A stretch of 10,320 nt of DNA from NCBI GenBank assembly GCA_023146675.1, contig JAGLBQ010000008.1, positions 1 to 10,320 of the forward strand. Direction: 5' to 3'. The translations under genes and the position numbers were made by a program. Source of the stretch: Cocleimonas sp. Its GTDB lineage: Bacteria > Pseudomonadota > Gammaproteobacteria > Thiotrichales > Thiotrichaceae. Below are positions 6,619 to 10,320 of this stretch, one piece after another (positions within the stretch are counted from its first letter, which is position 1; each line of letters begins with the position of its first letter). Under the pieces are notes generated by a model. It did not search any database. It had not been told where the DNA came from and worked only from the letters and a program-made list of their open reading frames with translations.

Positions 6619-8349
6619 TCACTTGCATTCACTGAATATTTTTGCATGACAATCCAAGCAGGATTCTTTATTCAGGCGCTTATAAATACTTCGAATTGCC
6701 CGTGATTTAGAATCAAAGAAGTGATCATTGCCAATTTGCTTGATAAAGCCTGATTTGGCAGTAAATTCATACACACTAGGTTTTAAACCAACAAAATACA
6801 AACCACCCTTTTGCTTTAATAAACGCTTATTTTCTGACACCAGTACTTCAGCACCCGCAAGGTCAATAAAGTTGATGCCACTGGCTTCAATCAATATATG
6901 TACTATTTTTTCATCTTCTACAACGTTGCTAATCGTATTTTGTATATGACTGACGGAGCCAAAATAAATCGACATATCAATTCTGATAACTTTAAGCTGC
7001 GGACACTCCTCAACAGGTTTTTCTTCAATATCAATAAAGCGTCTACTTGCACTATTGGGGTCATTATCGATGGATAACACGGGGATATTAGGTGTTGATG
7101 TTCTGGCTAAAAATAAAATAAGCGACAGCAAAACTCCCATATAAATAGCAAATTCAAGCTCTAGAAATAAAGTAGCAAAAAAAGTGGTTAATAGTATGGC
7201 TGACTCTGATTTGCTAAAAGCGAGTGTTTGTTTTATATGATGAAAATCAATCAAACCGTAAGCGACTAAAAGAATAATACCTCCCATGGCGGCTATGGGT
7301 AAATAAGCTGTTAGAGGCGCAACCAGTAGAACAATAATCACTAAAAAGATAGCCGCAAAAATAGCGGAAAGGGGTGTTTTTGCTCCCGCCTCATAGTTCA
7401 CACCTGAGCGTGTAAAGGAGCCAGAACCTGCATAACTGGAGAAGAAACTACCCACTAGATTAGACAGTCCCTGCCCCACAAATTCTTGATTAGAATCTAT
7501 GCGCTGATCAGACTTTGTAGCAACTGCTCGACTAATTGACACCGCCTCAATTAAGCCTAATAAAGCAACAGCAAAAGCTTCAGGTGCTAACATTTTTATG
7601 GTTGCAAATGAAAAATCAGGCATTGATAGTGGTGGCAACTGTGCGGGAATTTCTCCTAGTAATTTAATATCTGTTGTGTAGTCTTTTAAAAAGATGGCAA
7701 TAAGACTTCCTGCCACCATACCAATGAGTAGATTAGGTGCTTTCGGAACTAGCTTTTTAGTAATAATTGCAGTGAACAAGGTCACTAATGCAATCACTAA
7801 GAGATAAATATTAAACTCCCCCATTCCCTGATACAAATCACCCCATGTATGCAAAAAAGACTCACCTTTAGGGACAAAAATACCTGTCACATGTTTTATT
7901 TGGCTAGTAACAATTAAAATAGCGGCGCCTGCGGTAAAACCAATAACAACCGTATGGGAAACAAAATTAACCAATGCTCCCAGTCGAGCCAGACCAAACG
8001 CCAATTGGTAAACACCTGCAAGGAAAGTAAGTGTTAATGCCATCGATAAAAACTCAGGTGTTCCAGGCTCTGCATGATGACTAATCGCAGCAAAAACAAC
8101 AATAGAAATAGCCGTTGTAGGTCCTGAAACCAAGTGAAAAGACGAGCCAAAGAGTGCCGCTATAATGGGCGTTACCATAGCAGTATAGAGACCATACTCT
8201 GGCGGCAAACCTGCTATCGTCGCAAACGCTACACCTTGAGGCAAAACAATCACAGCACCTGTCAAACCTGCCAGAAGATCGGCTTTAATAGACTCTTTAG
8301 TGACTAATTTAAACCAGACGAGGAAGGGGAAGATAGATGTGAGTTTCAT
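6619..8349 (-). CDS. SulP/SLC26 family anion transporter with STAS domain
   Basis: Inner-membrane anion transporter. The SulP signature region LPPEYGLYTAMVTPIIAA and FHLVSGPTTAIS lies near residues 50-85, within a hydrophobic domain of about 10-14 membrane segments (to about residue 415). A cytosolic STAS domain follows (about 450-555), with IDLAG (from 495) at the position of the phosphorylatable Ser loop of anti-sigma antagonists; the Ser is absent. The C-terminus ends with CLDCH and a further Cys (564-575), a cysteine-rich tail. Total 576 aa, normal for bacterial SulP. Substrate may be sulfate, bicarbonate or another anion; no carbonic anhydrase, sulfate-reduction or sulfate-binding gene is adjacent to decide. 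GGAT lies 7 nt before the ATG. A soluble unknown protein is encoded just downstream. Confidence 0.93.
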   Translation of the reverse strand: MKLTSIFPFLVWFKLVTKESIKADLLAGLTGAVIVLPQGVAFATIAGLPPEYGLYTAMVTPIIAALFGSSFHLVSGPTTAISIVVFAAISHHAEPGTPEFLSMALTLTFLAGVYQLAFGLARLGALVNFVSHTVVIGFTAGAAILIVTSQIKHVTGIFVPKGESFLHTWGDLYQGMGEFNIYLLVIALVTLFTAIITKKLVPKAPNLLIGMVAGSLIAIFLKDYTTDIKLLGEIPAQLPPLSMPDFSFATIKMLAPEAFAVALLGLIEAVSISRAVATKSDQRIDSNQEFVGQGLSNLVGSFFSSYAGSGSFTRSGVNYEAGAKTPLSAIFAAIFLVIIVLLVAPLTAYLPIAAMGGIILLVAYGLIDFHHIKQTLAFSKSESAILLTTFFATLFLELEFAIYMGVLLSLILFLARTSTPNIPVLSIDNDPNSASRRFIDIEEKPVEECPQLKVIRIDMSIYFGSVSHIQNTISNVVEDEKIVHILIEASGINFIDLAGAEVLVSENKRLLKQKGGLYFVGLKPSVYEFTAKSGFIKQIGNDHFFDSKSRAIRSIYKRLNKESCLDCHAKIFSECK

Positions 8350-8389
8350 TGAGTAGATCCAATATTAGCATTTGTTAATAAAGGATCGC

Positions 8390-8418
8390 AGTGTAGACTT
8401 CTTAAGCTTACTCCACAA
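8390..8418 (-). promoter_or_regulatory. Candidate promoter for the SulP gene
   Basis: TTGTGG (8413-8418), 17-bp spacer, TACACT (8390-8395), reading leftwards. The implied transcript start is near 8383, giving a leader of about 35 nt. Each hexamer matches the consensus only in part. Confidence 0.35.
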
Positions 8419-8498
8419 GGATAACCATTGGGTTTTATAGGGGTAATTCATTAGCTATTTGAAACTATTAGCAATCTACGCTTTGATATGTCGATCAA

Positions 8499-8544
8499 CA
8501 ATCAAACCATCCCCAATGAGCGTGCAGATAAGTTTGTTTGATTG
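8499..8544. repeat. 9-bp inverted repeat upstream of the SulP gene
   Basis: CAATCAAAC (8499-8507) and GTTTGATTG (8536-8544) are exact reverse complements around 28 nt. It lies about 150 bp upstream of the SulP start, beyond the candidate promoter. It may be incidental. Confidence 0.35.
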
Positions 8545-8564
8545 ATTACTATTTTATCTTACTA

Positions 8565-8609
8565 TTTAAGTGGAATTTATGGGAGCGCAGTCACTTAAAC
8601 ACGCTCCCA
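8565..8609 (-). repeat. Two interleaved 8-bp inverted repeats (pseudoknot or alternative-hairpin element)
   Basis: Arms in order are TTTAAGTG (8565-8572), TGGGAGCG (8580-8587), CACTTAAA (8592-8599) and CGCTCCCA (8602-8609). The first pairs with the third and the second with the fourth, both perfectly. On the minus strand this lies 18 bp downstream of the lipoprotein stop, in its 3' untranslated region. There is no T-tract after either stem. The GC-rich stem alone could serve as the 3' end hairpin; TGTGGGAGCG also resembles the base of REP palindromes in gammaproteobacteria. Confidence 0.7.
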
Positions 8610-8627
8610 CATTATGGAAAATTAAAA

Positions 8628-9179
8628 CTACTGTTTAATAGAGCCTGTACCACTCATATTCATTGCTGTTGGTCTTTTATCTGGCGCTGAGGCATCTAAT
8701 GAGCCGCTCGTATCACCACGTCTTAGCTCATCATTTGAACCAATACAAAGAAGATCATATTGAGGAGAACTTATAAGATTAGATTGCGCGACCAAAGCGG
8801 CAAGCTGGGAAGATGGAATACTTGCTCCATTAACTTTTGCAGCGGTGATTGTAATATCTACTTTTTCAGCCGTACAAACGCTTGTGGCGTGATCCCCTTT
8901 ATATTGAATATCAAAAGTGCCATCAATTTTAAGATTAGTTGAATCAGAACAATCTTGGGAAACATGCCGCGTATAAGCCACCGTCATAATATTTCCATTA
9001 ATCGTAGTCACTGCTTTATCAGCTCTTGGTATGCTTGCATTATATTCACATTCGCTCACCCAAACACCATCAAACCTATCCTCAACCGCTGAAGTACTAG
9101 AGCCTCCTCCACACGCCGTTAAACCAATAAAAAGACTAGCAAATAGCGTCATTGGTAATAAGTATTGTTTTGTTATCAT
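8628..9179 (-). CDS. Lipoprotein of unknown function
   Basis: A 183-residue predicted lipoprotein: a signal peptide with lipobox LTAC (Cys23) followed by a GGGSS linker. The mature domain begins FDGVWVSECEYN, is predicted beta-rich from its alternating pattern (TTINGNIMTVAYTRHV, IDGTFDIQYKG, KVDITITAAKV), and has four cysteines after the lipidated one, enough for two disulfides. The last 25 residues are Asp/Ser/Gly-rich and probably disordered. The residue after the lipidated Cys is Gly, not Asp, so outer-membrane sorting is expected if Lol rules apply. AGGA lies 8 nt before the ATG. I recognise no family. It stands alone, flanked by structured intergenic regions on both sides. Confidence 0.82.
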   Translation of the reverse strand: MITKQYLLPMTLFASLFIGLTACGGGSSTSAVEDRFDGVWVSECEYNASIPRADKAVTTINGNIMTVAYTRHVSQDCSDSTNLKIDGTFDIQYKGDHATSVCTAEKVDITITAAKVNGASIPSSQLAALVAQSNLISSPQYDLLCIGSNDELRRGDTSGSLDASAPDKRPTAMNMSGTGSIKQ

Positions 9180-9210
9180 TGGATCCGTCCTAAGTTGTTT
9201 TAAAAATACC

Positions 9211-9265
9211 TAACTCAATAACTCAACAGTTGTATGTTTTTAGAGAACTTATGACTGTTGAGTTA
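9211..9265. repeat. Three-copy TAACTCAA motif forming a 12-bp inverted repeat
   Basis: TAACTCAA occurs twice in tandem (9211-9218 and 9219-9226) and once inverted (9258-9265). The second and third copies are part of a perfect 12-bp inverted repeat, TAACTCAACAGT (9219-9230) with its complement (9254-9265), around 23 nt. It lies upstream of the lipoprotein and downstream of the receiver-like gene, so it could be an operator for the former or a terminator for the latter; no T-tract follows directly. Confidence 0.7.
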
Positions 9266-9325
9266 CCCAATACAAGTATAGGTACAATTTTACTAAGACC
9301 ATAAAAATAATTTTTTCCTATCGAT

Positions 9326-9715
9326 TCAATCTTCCGCAAACAAAGCAATAGCCACCTCAAGCTCTGTCTCATCAATAGGAAAAGCCATTGTTTTATCAAA
9401 GGTAAAACGAGCCTCCAGTCGAGCTAATTGCTGTTTGAACTCCTTATCATAAAAAATCACCGTTTTAATCTCAGGTTGACGCTCAACCACCGACATTAAC
9501 GACTCAAGACTACTGGTACGATCACGAAAATCAGATTGGAAATTAAACTCTGCCACCACCACATCAGGCGCTTGCTTTTTAAATCGCTTCAATACCTTGC
9601 GCATTTTAGTTTCAATTACCACCTCATACCCTAAGCTTTTATAGAGAGGGGTAAAACTAGGGTAACCACCCAGCTCGATGATGGAGAGCAATGTTTTATT
9701 TGTCACAATGATCAA
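9326..9715 (-). CDS. Degenerate CheY-like receiver (pseudo-receiver) protein
   Basis: A 129-residue protein that follows the order of a response-regulator receiver domain: MIIV strand, helix with LYKSLGYEV, helix VLKRFKKQ, then PDVVVAEFNF, the strand KTVIFYD, and the final MAFPIDETELEVAI helix region. The residue where the phosphorylated Asp normally sits (after PDVVVA) is Glu56, the conserved Lys before Pro is Phe112, and the acidic pair after the first strand is missing. It should therefore not be phosphorylated normally; Glu could mimic the active state. There is no output domain. The start is uncertain: the open frame begins at TTG (9715), GTG at 9706 is the alternative, and neither has a good ribosome binding site. 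It lies 53 bp downstream of pilU on the same strand. The fold assignment is my inference from the pattern. Confidence 0.72.
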   Translation of the reverse strand: MIIVTNKTLLSIIELGGYPSFTPLYKSLGYEVVIETKMRKVLKRFKKQAPDVVVAEFNFQSDFRDRTSSLESLMSVVERQPEIKTVIFYDKEFKQQLARLEARFTFDKTMAFPIDETELEVAIALFAED

Positions 9716-9768
9716 AACTCATTAAATAAAACATTACCCTATAAGAAATAGCATGAGCAAATCAAGTC

Positions 9769-10320
9769 TTAATCCTCAGCCCCCATTAACGCCTTCTGCC
9801 GCATACGCTGAAATTCTGCCTCTTTCTTGATCGCTAATAGCTCCTTCTCATCATCATCTAAATCCTCTTCTTCCTCTTCCTCCATTGGCGCAAGCTCTAA
9901 TCCATCAAGAGGTGAAGGTGCTGCCTCCCCGTCTTCTGCTTCACTATCCTCAGAAGACGCCGCCATTGATACTGGGCTTTCTAATAGTTTTATTTTTACT
10001 TTAAGATTATTTGGTGAGTCTGAGTTACGCATCATTTCATCGTAAGAAATGATTTTTTCTCTGTATAATTTAAACAAATGACTATCAAATGTTTGCATTC
10101 CTATATCTTCTGAACGCTCCATGACTTCTTTAATACCATGAATATCCCCTTTCATAATGAGATCTTGAATCGTCGATGTACCCAGCAAAATTTCAATCGC
10201 CGCCACCCGTTTACCATCAAGAGTAGGAATGAGCCGCTGTGAAATAAAGGCTTTGAGATTAAGTGATAAATCCATTAATAACTGCTGACGACGCTCTTCA
10301 GGGAAGAAATTAATAATACG
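9769..10320 (-). CDS. pilU: Type IV pilus retraction ATPase PilU, C-terminal part
   Basis: Partial: the coding frame is open to the right edge, where it reads RIINFFPEERRQQLLMDLSL, and the N-terminal part with the Walker motifs lies outside. 183 residues are visible. Features typical of PilU rather than PilT are SLNLKAFISQRLIP, VAAIEILL, GMQTFDSHLFKLY and the end of the core domain at NLKVKIKL. PilU is a hexameric cytoplasmic ATPase that assists PilT in retracting type IV pili, supporting twitching and DNA uptake. After the core comes an acidic tail of about 70 residues with a Ser/Glu/Asp-rich part and a run of six Glu followed by DLDDDEKELL, then a helical basic-acidic end. The tail looks longer and more acidic than I expect for PilU. 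A methionine at 10275 is internal, not the start. Confidence 0.92.
   Translation of the reverse strand, partial: RIINFFPEERRQQLLMDLSLNLKAFISQRLIPTLDGKRVAAIEILLGTSTIQDLIMKGDIHGIKEVMERSEDIGMQTFDSHLFKLYREKIISYDEMMRNSDSPNNLKVKIKLLESPVSMAASSEDSEAEDGEAAPSPLDGLELAPMEEEEEEDLDDDEKELLAIKKEAEFQRMRQKALMGAED

Noticed and set aside
6633..6657. CxxCH read as a cytochrome c haem site
   Set aside because: It lies at the cytosolic C-terminus of a membrane transporter, where haem c attachment does not occur.
9827..10045. Ser-rich plus-strand frame
   Set aside because: Antisense shadow of the acidic PilU tail; the poly-Ser reflects the Glu/Asp codons on the other strand.

Overview
The window is AT-rich chromosomal DNA from a gammaproteobacterium. 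The evidence is an IscR/IscS pair with E. coli-type spacing of the cluster ligands, the cysE-iscR-iscS order known from Azotobacter and Pseudomonas relatives, and a PilU-type twitching ATPase. No tRNA, rRNA, CRISPR array, insertion sequence or phage gene is visible. I cannot name the genus from the sequence.

Positions 1-2765 (minus strand) hold the start of an iron-sulfur cluster assembly operon, read right to left: cysE (serine acetyltransferase, cysteine supply), iscR (cluster-sensing repressor) and iscS (cysteine desulfurase). iscU probably starts just beyond the left edge. A near-consensus IscR type 1 site overlaps both the cysE stop codon and a sigma70-like promoter, so iscRS probably has its own autorepressed promoter, with cysE read upstream of it.

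Positions 3015-4686 (plus strand) hold a lipoprotein S41-family protease and a 52-residue lipoprotein, separated by a likely intrinsic terminator. A perfect 19-bp hairpin (4757-4801) separates them from a convergent gene on the minus strand (4837-5577). That gene encodes a secreted, very basic PL7-type alginate lyase carrying all three family signature motifs.

Positions 5894-8349 (minus strand) hold a SulP anion transporter with a STAS domain, followed 47 bp downstream by a soluble protein I do not recognise. Further right are a Cys-containing lipoprotein of unknown function (8628-9179), a degenerate CheY-like receiver protein (9326-9715) and the C-terminal part of pilU, which runs off the right edge. 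The last two are adjacent and co-directional, so the pseudo-receiver may be linked to type IV pilus retraction.

The protein-coding content is mostly conventional. The less ordinary signals lie between genes: an interleaved pair of inverted repeats at 8565-8609 (pseudoknot or switch topology), a three-copy TAACTCAA motif at 9211-9265, the 19-bp hairpin, and a hairpin in the cysE leader. The proteins most worth follow-up are the lone alginate lyase, the pseudo-receiver beside pilU, and the unknown protein behind the SulP transporter. I see no clear new multi-gene system.
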